Positions 19,912 to 26,631 of a stretch of DNA of 64,000 nt are shown one piece after another (position 1 is the first letter of the stretch; each line of letters opens with the position of its first letter). The notes beneath the pieces are model-generated. The model ran no database searches and had not been told where the DNA came from. It was given only the letters and a program-made list of their open reading frames with translations. The DNA is from CAYTMY01 sp964618075 (GTDB lineage: Bacteria; Bacillota; Clostridia; Eubacteriales; Anaerofustaceae): positions 11,080 through 75,079 of the forward strand of contig CAZTZO010000005.1 of the NCBI GenBank assembly GCA_964618075.1, given 5' to 3'. The translations under genes and the position numbers were made by a program.

Positions 19912-19929
19912 AAAAAATGCCTTTCGGCA
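19912..19929 (-). terminator. Weak terminator after tRNA-Val
   Basis: A 4-bp G+C stem with a GAAA tetraloop (TGCCGAAAGGCA) followed by TTTTTT on the minus strand, 45 bases after the tRNA. The stem is short but the loop and T run are good. It would separate the tRNA from pncB; the rest of 19820-19973 shows no gene. Confidence 0.5.
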
Positions 19930-19973
19930 ATTCTTTAAATAATAAAATATTCAACGGACTTGATTATAACTAA

Positions 19974-20049
19974 TGGTGACACTGACCGGGCTTGAACCGA
20001 TGACCTCTACCGTGTCAAGGTAGCGCTCTTCCAGCTGAGCTACAGTGTC
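19974..20049 (-). tRNA. tRNA-Val (anticodon GAC)
   Basis: A complete 76-base cloverleaf on the minus strand. The acceptor stem GACACTG pairs with CAGTGTC, the anticodon stem CTACC/GGTAG closes the loop TTGACAC with anticodon GAC, and the T-arm carries GGTTCAAGCCC. CCA is encoded. It reads valine codons GUC and GUU. Confidence 0.95.
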
Positions 20050-20190
20050 ATAACCATGCAAGTAATATTCTAATATAAAATTGATGAAAAATAAATCCTT
20101 TTTGTTCATTTTTTAAGTTTTATTTAAGGTTGTTGTATTAGAATGCATACATAAATTAATTTTCCCCTCTTAATTTAAATAAATATGCCA

Positions 20191-20223
20191 AATAAGTGCC
20201 CCTAAATATTAGGGGTACTTATT
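20191..20223 (-). terminator. Terminator of the murT-gatD operon
   Basis: A near-perfect inverted repeat (AATAAGTGCCCCTAA / TTAGGGGTACTTATT) at the gatD stop codon, followed by TTATTT-like sequence on the minus strand. The 20050-20190 stretch between it and the tRNA is A+T-rich with nothing recognisable. Confidence 0.75.
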
Positions 20224-20918
20224 TATTCTTTGAATTCCTTTAATCGTTTATTATATGCGGCAATGGCTTCATCCCTATATGCAAGTTTTGGCGTTTCTAC
20301 TCCCATGGATACCAACAGCTTTTCAGTCAAATAAGGGTTTAACACCAGAAGAGGCCCGATAAGGTATGTGGCAATAAATTTATTTATTTTAAACCCTTCG
20401 TACTTTGAGGATTCATTTACCCCGATACCTTTTACAACGCTTGAAAAAAACTTGTTTTCATCGTTAGCATAAGACATACCGAATTGACTTTTATACCCGA
20501 CGATCTCAATATTTTCATATTCGCCTAAGTATATACTGTTATGCCTTTTAGATTTATTTACCTTGCTGAAAAAATCAAATATCCCTAAAGTTTGTACCTG
20601 CTCTCCTTTTTCATCCTCAATATAATCACCAAAAATTTCAAGCGCATTAGAGGTCGCAAGCATGGCTTTATTGTTGCCAATATGGTTTTTTAACGCTTCA
20701 TTATAAGGATACAGCTTACTTGCAACCAATCCCTGCTTCTTTTCCGGCATACCTCCGATGTATATCATATCCACATCATTATTTTGTGCAAAATAAGGTA
20801 TATCATCAATTGAAGTAATTATTATCTTAGCATCAGGAATGCACGCCGACAGGTACTTCGCGTTTCCGGTGTCACCGTATAGATTGCATATTTCAGGGAA
20901 TAATACTTCTATTTTCAT
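20223..20918 (-). CDS. gatD: GatD-like glutamine amidotransferase subunit, catalytic residues missing
   Basis: In Gram-positive bacteria GatD hydrolyses glutamine and passes ammonia to MurT, which amidates the D-Glu of lipid II. This 231-aa protein has GatD's length, N-terminus (ICNLYGDTGNAKYL) and position next to murT. Its active site is altered. The nucleophile motif, L-T-I-C-G-G in S. aureus GatD, is here LATSNALEIFG with Ser90 at the Cys position. The catalytic His of GTYLHGP is Ile187 (ATYLIGP). The GGGxDREQ loop reads GGMPEKKQ, and GFENHGGRT reads GYKSQFGMS. The frame is intact, so it is maintained as a protein but is unlikely to hydrolyse glutamine. It starts 1 base after murT. Confidence 0.8.
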   Translation of the reverse strand: MKIEVLFPEICNLYGDTGNAKYLSACIPDAKIIITSIDDIPYFAQNNDVDMIYIGGMPEKKQGLVASKLYPYNEALKNHIGNNKAMLATSNALEIFGDYIEDEKGEQVQTLGIFDFFSKVNKSKRHNSIYLGEYENIEIVGYKSQFGMSYANDENKFFSSVVKGIGVNESSKYEGFKINKFIATYLIGPLLVLNPYLTEKLLVSMGVETPKLAYRDEAIAAYNKRLKEFKE

Positions 20919-20919
20919 A

Positions 20920-22290
20920 TTAATTCGTTTTCCCTTCGTTCAACACCTTTTTTACTTCTTCACAAACGGCATCGCGCTGTTTTAATGAATATAGATCGTA
21001 TAAAATATAAACTTTTTTTATACCCTTGGCATTTAAATGCGAAGCGGCTTTAACCTCGTCAAATTCATATTGCATCCTGTCTTTTCCAACACCTGCTATT
21101 AACAGACGCACATATGTGTCCAAGGCTCTCTTGCCCGATATTATAATCTGCTTTATTTCTTCTCTGTTTAAAAACTCGTAGTCACAATCATACATCCATG
21201 TAATTACTTCATTTTTCTCGTGAAGATCGTCAAGGATAAGTATCACCGCTTTATCTATAGGATCTTTTCTGACATAATCAAAAGCAAGTGAACATGCTAT
21301 TGGGTTCTGTCCCTTGGCAAGCTGCATGATTATGGGTATACCGTTAGCTTCATCTTCTACGAAGCGACTTTCTACGATATGCATTTTACCTATCGCGCTG
21401 TTTATTTTATCGTGGTTTAAGCCAATCTGCTTTAAAACACAGATCGCCGAAAGAAGATTGTAAACATTTATCATATTATCTGAAATAATAGAGTAAGTTT
21501 CAGTGCTATTTTCTGATACTACATCAAATTTCATAGCTTCTTTATCGATTCGTGTTACCAGATAATCAGCAGAAGGCGTCGCAAAATCACAGTTTGTACA
21601 ATGCATTTTACCTATATGATGATATTTGTAATAATCATATTCCAGCTTAGAAGCACACCTTGGACATAATACTATGTCTTTAACGATATTATCACAACTC
21701 ACAGTATCCGTGTCCTGTTTGCTTATACCAAAATATATACGCTTATTATCAGGCGCAATATTTACTGCTATCGGATCGTCGGCATTAAGAATAAGCAGCG
21801 TTTCCTTTGGGACGCTTTGGGATATTATATCGGCAATATAATCGGTATTTGCGTTTCTTTTAAGTGAATCTCTGAAAATATTTGTACAGACAAGATAATC
21901 GGGAGTGAAATTCGGAAATACAATTCTTGCGCTTCTCTCATCAAGCTCAAGCACTGCAATGTCTTTTTTTATTTTCCCCATAAATGTAGTGTTATTAACA
22001 AAACAGGCAATAATCCCGGGCTGCATATTCGAACCGAGCTTATTATTCATTACACTGTATTCGTTTTGTGTGAGTATATCGTTTATAAGGTTACATACGG
22101 TAGTTTTACCATTTGTGCCTGTTACCATTATGGACGTTTTAGGTCTATCCGATCGTTTGAGAAAATCGGGGCATATTCTTTGCGCAAGAACCCCCGGAAA
22201 GTTTGTACCCTTTCTTCCAAAAACCTTTATCATATAATAAGCACATTTTGACAGCCATAAAGCAATATAAAAACGAATATTCTTCTTCAT
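20920..22290 (-). CDS. murT: MurT-like lipid II isoglutaminyl synthase subunit
   Basis: A Mur-ligase-fold protein that activates the alpha-carboxyl of D-Glu in lipid II for amidation. It is 456 aa. The ATP loop GTNGKTT is at residues 58-64. A four-cysteine zinc ribbon, typical of MurT, is inserted in the middle domain (CPRC near 208-211, CTNC near 229-232). The C-terminal DUF1727 domain has WMYDCDYEFL, whose Asp matches the catalytic Asp of MurT. NADDP and the hinge regions look normal. Unlike its partner GatD, nothing here suggests loss of function. There is a TM-like N-terminus (FYIALWLSKCAYYMIKVFG), as in other MurT proteins. Confidence 0.92.
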   Translation of the reverse strand: MKKNIRFYIALWLSKCAYYMIKVFGRKGTNFPGVLAQRICPDFLKRSDRPKTSIMVTGTNGKTTVCNLINDILTQNEYSVMNNKLGSNMQPGIIACFVNNTTFMGKIKKDIAVLELDERSARIVFPNFTPDYLVCTNIFRDSLKRNANTDYIADIISQSVPKETLLILNADDPIAVNIAPDNKRIYFGISKQDTDTVSCDNIVKDIVLCPRCASKLEYDYYKYHHIGKMHCTNCDFATPSADYLVTRIDKEAMKFDVVSENSTETYSIISDNMINVYNLLSAICVLKQIGLNHDKINSAIGKMHIVESRFVEDEANGIPIIMQLAKGQNPIACSLAFDYVRKDPIDKAVILILDDLHEKNEVITWMYDCDYEFLNREEIKQIIISGKRALDTYVRLLIAGVGKDRMQYEFDEVKAASHLNAKGIKKVYILYDLYSLKQRDAVCEEVKKVLNEGKTN

Positions 22291-22404
22291 ATCCTCACTA
22301 TGATTCCCTGAAATATATTCTACTATACTTTTATTGAGTATATCATGATTTGATTGTAAATTTTCTAAATACTTTTCAAGCTCAAAATTTTCAAGTATAT
22401 GCTT

Positions 22405-22436
22405 CTGTTAAATGTCAACAATATTTACATTAACAG
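22405..22436 (+). promoter_or_regulatory. Leader hairpin overlapping the sigG ribosome binding site
   Basis: CTGTTA-A-ATGT pairs with ACAT-TAACAG (10 bp with one bulged A, 11-base loop). The 3' arm ends inside the AGGAGG ribosome binding site (22435-22440), which is 8 bases before the ATG at 22449. Such a stem could limit translation; a leader hairpin that dampens sigG translation has been described in Bacillus subtilis. Confidence 0.5.
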
Positions 22437-22448
22437 GAGGTAGAATTA

Positions 22449-22757
22449 ATGTATAAAAAAGTGGAAATAAGCAGCGTTGTCACGTCCCAGCTGCCTAAAA
22501 TGAACAGATTGCAAGCTGAAGAAATGCTGTTTCGCATTAAATCGGGAGAAGAGGCGCTTAAGGACGAGTTTATAAGATCAAACCTGCGGCTCGTCCTCAG
22601 CGTTGTGAGAAAATTCAATGCGAAAGGTGATAATTTAGACGATATATTTCAGATAGGTTGTATAGGGCTTATTAAAGCGATAGATAATTTTGATTTTAAA
22701 TTCAATGTCAGATTTTCCACGTATGCCGTGCCGATGGATATATCAAGTCAAAATTGA
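22449..22757 (+). pseudogene. sigG: Truncated sporulation sigma factor SigG (N-terminal 40 percent only)
   Basis: The first 96 codons closely follow sigma-G, the late forespore sigma factor. They contain KVEISSVVTSQLP (the anti-sigma-contact N-terminus), LRLVLSVVRKFNAKGDN, DDIFQIGCIGLIKAIDNF (region 2.1-2.2, core binding) and RFSTYAVPM at 88-96. SigG then normally continues into regions 2.4, 3 and 4 to about 257 aa. Here the match stops after Met96 (base 22736), six unrelated codons follow, and the frame ends. The DNA-binding regions 2.4 and 4.2 are absent, so it cannot act as a sigma factor. The last bases overlap the 3' end of cobT on the other strand, so the breakpoint lies at 22737-22747. 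The AGGAGG site and leader hairpin are kept. Confidence 0.85.
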
Positions 22758-23842
22758 AGCTCTTTGACTTTATCTACATATTCGCTGCTGCACATTCCCT
22801 CATCAAAGGTATACATATTGTTCATCATACTGCATGCGCAGTCTATTGCAAAGAATGCAAACGGACACCCGCTTCCTTCTCCTAGGCGCATATTCATGTA
22901 AAACATCGGCTCAATTCCAGTCTCCTTCGTTATTATATCGTAACCGGGCTCCTGCGTTTTGTGTGATTCAATGGCATAATCCTTCACCTTGGGATTAAGC
23001 CTATATGCCAGATAGAAAGCCGCTGATGAAATATATCCATCTATAACAACAGGCACTTTGTAGTAGGCGCATCCGATATATACTCCCATAAGCGCCGCTA
23101 AATCAAGACCTCCTACCTTTGCGACAACGTCTATAGGATCGTTTTTATCCGGTTGATTTATTTCAATTCCTTTTTTTATTGTATCAACTTTTTTATTATA
23201 CGCGATATCGTCCACCATTCCCGTACCGTTTCCTACAGCATCGTTTATTTCCTTATTAGATAGACAGCATATTACGGCAGTGCTTGTTGAGGTGTTCCCT
23301 ATACCCATTTCTCCTGTGCCGATGACATTATATCCCTTATTTATCGCATCCTTAACCGCTTCTATACCCACAAAGATTGCCTGCAACGCCTGCTGATAGC
23401 TCATTGCCGGCCCTTGTGAAAAATCGTTTGTTCCTCTCATTATTTTCTTATTTATGACATTTTTGTCCTCTATATCTGCGTCTACGCCTACATCATAAAT
23501 AAACAAATCATTGCCATAAGCTTTTGACACTACTCCTACGCCTGTTTTATACTTAGAAAAGCATTCGGTCATTGTTTTTGTAACAGACTTCGGAGCAGAA
23601 GATACCCCTTGGTCGACTATACCGTTATCGGCGCTCATGACTAATATGCATTTTTTGTCGTAATTATTTTTAAGCTTTCCGCTTATGCCTGCGAGCTTAA
23701 AAGCAATATTTTCGATTCTTCCTAAGCTCATAGGTATTTTTAATAATCCCATGCTGTATTCTTCTGCATCTTTCACAGCCTGTTCGTTGACTCCTGTAAT
23801 ACCGTCTGCGTACTTCATTACCTGTTCTTTTAAATCATTCAT
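22748..23842 (-). CDS. cobT: Nicotinate-nucleotide--dimethylbenzimidazole phosphoribosyltransferase
   Basis: CobT makes alpha-ribazole phosphate, the lower ligand joined by CobS. It is 364 aa. Family motifs include MSADNGIVDQGVSSAPKSVT, GTGEMGIGNTSTSTAV and the C-terminal RLGEGSGCPFAF, whose Glu (near residue 322) is the catalytic base. The gene is complete and controlled by the cobalamin riboswitch upstream. Its last codons and stop overlap the end of the truncated sigG, and no terminator lies between them. cobU and cobS are 22 kb away on the same strand. Confidence 0.94.
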   Translation of the reverse strand: MNDLKEQVMKYADGITGVNEQAVKDAEEYSMGLLKIPMSLGRIENIAFKLAGISGKLKNNYDKKCILVMSADNGIVDQGVSSAPKSVTKTMTECFSKYKTGVGVVSKAYGNDLFIYDVGVDADIEDKNVINKKIMRGTNDFSQGPAMSYQQALQAIFVGIEAVKDAINKGYNVIGTGEMGIGNTSTSTAVICCLSNKEINDAVGNGTGMVDDIAYNKKVDTIKKGIEINQPDKNDPIDVVAKVGGLDLAALMGVYIGCAYYKVPVVIDGYISSAAFYLAYRLNPKVKDYAIESHKTQEPGYDIITKETGIEPMFYMNMRLGEGSGCPFAFFAIDCACSMMNNMYTFDEGMCSSEYVDKVKELQF

Positions 23843-23866
23843 ATTAATTTTTCCTTTCTAAAATAA

Positions 23867-23897
23867 AAAGCCTACGGAAATAATTTCCGTAAGCTTT
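23867..23897 (-). terminator. Riboswitch-controlled terminator in front of cobT
   Basis: A 14-bp stem (minus strand AAAGCTTACGGAAA / TTTCCGTAGGCTTT, one G-U pair) followed by TTTTATTTTA, between the riboswitch and the cobT ribosome binding site. It is the likely expression platform: cobalamin bound, terminator forms. Confidence 0.8.
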
Positions 23898-23919
23898 ACC
23901 TTTACTTACATAATTCAAT

Positions 23920-24070
23920 GCTTCAGGCAGGTCTTCTGACTTAGCTTTTTGCGCCTATGTACGCCTTCCCTTTTCAAGTGGCATCTGTACAAAGCATGAG
24001 CATTACAGCGGTGGGTCCGTGCGGGATTTACACCACGACTTCCCTATTCTCCGATTCACTCGGCACCTTA
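23920..24070 (-). promoter_or_regulatory. Cobalamin riboswitch
   Basis: The minus strand carries the cobalamin riboswitch landmarks in order. They are GGTGCCGAGTG at the 5' end, the core GGGAAGTCGTGGTGTAAATC, a GCTGTAA-containing arm, GCCACTTGAAAAGGGAAGGC, and the B12 box AGTCAGAAGACCTGCC near 23925-23942. A terminator follows at 23867-23897 and then cobT, so high adenosylcobalamin should shut cobT off. Confidence 0.93.
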
Positions 24071-24093
24071 AACATTATATTTAATTCTTTTGT

Positions 24094-24122
24094 ATTATAG
24101 TATATCTTTAAATTCAAGTCAA
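24094..24122 (-). promoter_or_regulatory. Promoter of the cobalamin riboswitch / cobT
   Basis: Minus strand TTGACT (24117-24122), 17-base spacer, TATAAT (24094-24099). The predicted transcript starts about 20 bases before the riboswitch. It is divergent from, and nearly abuts, the rsmI promoter. Confidence 0.75.
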
Positions 24123-24130
24123 TAAAAACA

Positions 24131-24139
24131 TGATATAAT
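24131..24139 (+). promoter_or_regulatory. Extended -10 promoter of rsmI
   Basis: TGATATAAT, an extended -10 element, 19 bases before the rsmI ATG with AGGAG between. No good -35 box is visible. Confidence 0.45.
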
Positions 24140-24158
24140 ACATTAATAGGAGAAGTCT

Positions 24159-24995
24159 ATGGAACGCGAATTTTCTTTATACGTTATATCAACTCCGATA
24201 GGAAACTTACAGGATATCACACTCAGAGCATTGGAATGCTTGAAAAATGTTGATTATATTTTATGTGAGGATACACGCACCTCAGTAAAGCTTTTAAACC
24301 ATTTCGGTATTAAAAAACGTCTTGTTGCTTACCATAAATTTAACGAAATGGAGATAACAGAAAACATTATTTCCGATCTTTTAAACGGTGAAAAGGCAGC
24401 TTTGATATCCGATGCCGGAACTCCATTGATATCGGATCCGGGTAATTATTTAGTAAAAGCGCTGATAGAAAATGATATCGATTTTTGTGTTTTACCGGGT
24501 GCGAACGCGTTGCTTCCCGCCGTCATTTTATCCGGGCTTTATTCCAAAGAATTTACTTTCATAGGATTTTTACCTAAAAAAAATAACGAAAGAATACGTC
24601 TTTTATCGTCTTGTCTTGCTTCAAATATTCCGTGCATTATTTACGTTTCTCCGCATGAGCTCTCAAAGGTACTTGACGAAATAAATACGCTTTCACCAAA
24701 ACGCAAGCTTTCGCTCTCAAAGGAGCTTACAAAGCTTCATGAGCATACATACAGAGGATGTGCAAATGAAATTATGAGTATGCTGCAAGATAATATTAAG
24801 GGCGAATATACAATGGTCATAGACAGAGCCGAAAATACCGATGAACGCGATTTAACTAGTGAAGCTGATATAAAAAACATGTTTGAAACATTTGTTTCGC
24901 AAGGGATAGAAAGAAAAACAGCTCTTGCAATGATATGCGAAAAAAGCAATCTTTCAAAGAAAGAAATATATGCGCTTGTAATGAAAAAAGACTGA
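24159..24995 (+). CDS. rsmI: 16S rRNA (cytidine 1402-2'-O)-methyltransferase
   Basis: Methylates the ribose of C1402 in the ribosomal P site, using S-adenosylmethionine. It is 278 aa, of the tetrapyrrole methylase fold. The family start ISTPIGNLQDITLRALECL, then VDYILCEDTRTSVKLLNHF, ISDAGTPLISDPGNYLV and GFLPKK are all present. The C-terminal region with KTALAMICEKSNLSKKEIY resembles the helical tail of RsmI. AGGAG is 6 bases before the ATG. It stands alone, convergent with the DUF421 gene; their stops are 1 base apart. Confidence 0.94.
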   Translation: MEREFSLYVISTPIGNLQDITLRALECLKNVDYILCEDTRTSVKLLNHFGIKKRLVAYHKFNEMEITENIISDLLNGEKAALISDAGTPLISDPGNYLVKALIENDIDFCVLPGANALLPAVILSGLYSKEFTFIGFLPKKNNERIRLLSSCLASNIPCIIYVSPHELSKVLDEINTLSPKRKLSLSKELTKLHEHTYRGCANEIMSMLQDNIKGEYTMVIDRAENTDERDLTSEADIKNMFETFVSQGIERKTALAMICEKSNLSKKEIYALVMKKD

Positions 24996-24996
24996 A

Positions 24997-25710
24997 TTAA
25001 ACCCATACGTCAGGCTTTAGCTTGCCGACATCTTTTATATATGCGTTGAAATTTCCGTTCATATCACAGGTTGCCAAAAATATTTCACTGACTTCTTTTA
25101 TATTCTGTTCACTAAGCATTTTATAAAGCCATCTCTCATCTTTACCAATATTTTGCAAAGTTTCCTTCATTACTTTGCCATCGATTATTACATTTGCACT
25201 GTATAATTCCTGCTGCACTTTTATCTTAACATCCTTTGGCATCAACGGTTTATTCTCGCTATTCGGCATAAAGCTCATTTGACCGTTTGGTTCAAGGACG
25301 CACAAATATAGTTCATCTAAGTTAAAATATCCGGAATTTCTCATAGAAACGAGAAATTCATTTATATCTATTTTTGATTTTTTAAAGTTTTCTTTATAAA
25401 GCTTGCCGTCGTAGTACAAAATCAGCGACTTACCTACAAAGAACCTTCTGAGCATAACAGATTTACTCGTGGCTACAGATATAAGCGTCGATACAAGCGC
25501 GTATACTATCATTGCAGTCAAGGGCTTAAATATTTCTTCATTTGTTGAAATTGCCATTTCGGCAGCAATCGAGCCGATTGTAATACCGTTTATATAATCA
25601 TACATGCTCAATTGTGACATTTGTCTTTTGCCCATTATTTTCGTAAGAATAAATAATACAGCAACTGACGATATCGCGGATACTATTATCTTCAAATAAA
25701 CATTTTCCAT
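24997..25710 (-). CDS. DUF421 (YetF-like) membrane protein
   Basis: A 237-aa protein of the DUF421/YetF family, which has no settled biochemical role; several Bacillus members are spore or membrane proteins. Two or three TM helices fill residues 5-80, with the signature TKIMGKRQMSQLSMYDYINGITIGS. A cytoplasmic alpha/beta domain (LILYYDGKLYKENFKKSKI, FNLDELYLCVLEPNGQMSF) and a second short domain follow. The ATG at 25708-25710 is chosen because it opens the first TM helix. It lies in the T tract of the pgsA terminator and has no ribosome binding site; the only earlier start in frame, TTG at 25728, lies within the hairpin. Confidence 0.85.
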   Translation of the reverse strand: MENVYLKIIVSAISSVAVLFILTKIMGKRQMSQLSMYDYINGITIGSIAAEMAISTNEEIFKPLTAMIVYALVSTLISVATSKSVMLRRFFVGKSLILYYDGKLYKENFKKSKIDINEFLVSMRNSGYFNLDELYLCVLEPNGQMSFMPNSENKPLMPKDVKIKVQQELYSANVIIDGKVMKETLQNIGKDERWLYKMLSEQNIKEVSEIFLATCDMNGNFNAYIKDVGKLKPDVWV

Positions 25711-25715
25711 ATAAA

Positions 25716-25745
25716 AATAGGATACCAATTATCGGGTATCCTATT
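25716..25745 (-). terminator. Terminator after pgsA
   Basis: A perfect 11-bp inverted repeat (AATAGGATACC / GGTATCCTATT) followed by TTTTTAT on the minus strand, 25 bases after the pgsA stop and directly before the DUF421 start. Confidence 0.8.
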
Positions 25746-25769
25746 CACAAAAGCACAAAATATTAAAGC

Positions 25770-26345
25770 TTATTCTTCTTTTGTGTCTGATTCAGAATTA
25801 CGTTTGATTTCATTTTTAAGAGCAAACGCACCGTACGCATAGCTTATAAAAGCAACTATCATCAATGCTACCGATAAGAACAAAACATATTGCGCAAACG
25901 GTATATTCAGAAGAAACAAAGCAATCGACAGATAAAAAGTTCCAGTTGCGCATTTGCCCCATATGTTCGATGATAAAACATTGCTTTTCAGTTGTCCTTT
26001 TATATAAATAGCGCCTAGAAGCATCGTTAATTCCTTACACACAACTATTATAGGCACGATAACAGGTATCCTGTGGTCGATCCATAACGCAAGCAGTATA
26101 GCTACCTGTGTTAATTTGTCTGCCAGAGGATCGAGAATTCTCCCAAGCTCAGTTATCAGATTGTACTTTCTGGCTACAGCCCCGTCCACTACATCAGTCA
26201 AAAAAGATATGGCTACGACTGTAAACGAAGCATATATAAAAGGCTCTTTCACAAAATAGAAATATAAAAAAACCGGAATGAGTATTATTCTGAATATGGA
26301 TAAGATGTTTGGTATTTTGAATATATCTTTAGTTGTACTCTTCAT
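25770..26345 (-). CDS. pgsA: CDP-diacylglycerol--glycerol-3-phosphate 3-phosphatidyltransferase
   Basis: Makes phosphatidylglycerol phosphate, the committed step to acidic phospholipids, in the membrane. It is 191 aa with about five TM segments. The CDP-alcohol phosphotransferase motif D-G-x2-A-R-x8-G-x3-D-x3-D is complete: Asp54, Gly55, Ala58, Arg59, Gly68, Asp72, Asp76. The N-terminus IPNILSIFRI is the usual PgsA opening. AAGGA precedes the ATG. The C-terminus is charged. Confidence 0.92.
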   Translation of the reverse strand: MKSTTKDIFKIPNILSIFRIILIPVFLYFYFVKEPFIYASFTVVAISFLTDVVDGAVARKYNLITELGRILDPLADKLTQVAILLALWIDHRIPVIVPIIVVCKELTMLLGAIYIKGQLKSNVLSSNIWGKCATGTFYLSIALFLLNIPFAQYVLFLSVALMIVAFISYAYGAFALKNEIKRNSESDTKEE

Positions 26346-26442
26346 ATTTTCCTTATTATTCCGTTATTACTTTATTTAATTATAGCATTTATTTATCATA
26401 AACATACAAAGCAGAGTAAATTAATTATAAGTTAATAGTAAG

Positions 26443-26631
26443 CTAGCTGCGTTTAATAAGAATTTTGTGATCGAGCAGTTTTATTTCGCTCAGTGTTCCC
26501 TTCGCTGTTATCTGTTCTCCCAGAATATCCTCTAAGAATATCCCGTCAGATTGAGGTATAACGCAAATTACGTTATCCATTATTTTTTGTGTACCTTCTT
26601 CTGAAATATAGTATGCGGTTGATTCACACAT
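26443..26631 (-). CDS. CooT-like small nickel-binding family protein
   Basis: A 62-aa protein starting MCESTAYY and ending LLDHKILIKRS, with DGIFLEDILGEQITAKGTL in the middle. This matches the CooT family, small dimeric beta-rich proteins that bind nickel through Cys2 at the N-terminus and were first known from CO dehydrogenase maturation. Its start overlaps the queG stop by 8 bases, so it is translationally coupled to queG. No CO dehydrogenase or other nickel enzyme is in the window, so the metal and partner here are not known. Confidence 0.75.
   Translation of the reverse strand: MCESTAYYISEEGTQKIMDNVICVIPQSDGIFLEDILGEQITAKGTLSEIKLLDHKILIKRS

Noticed and set aside
20050..20190. Inverted repeat ATTCTAATA / TATTAGAAT between the tRNA and gatD
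   Set aside because: Arms are short, A+T-rich and about 65 bases apart; chance pairing is likely in this composition.
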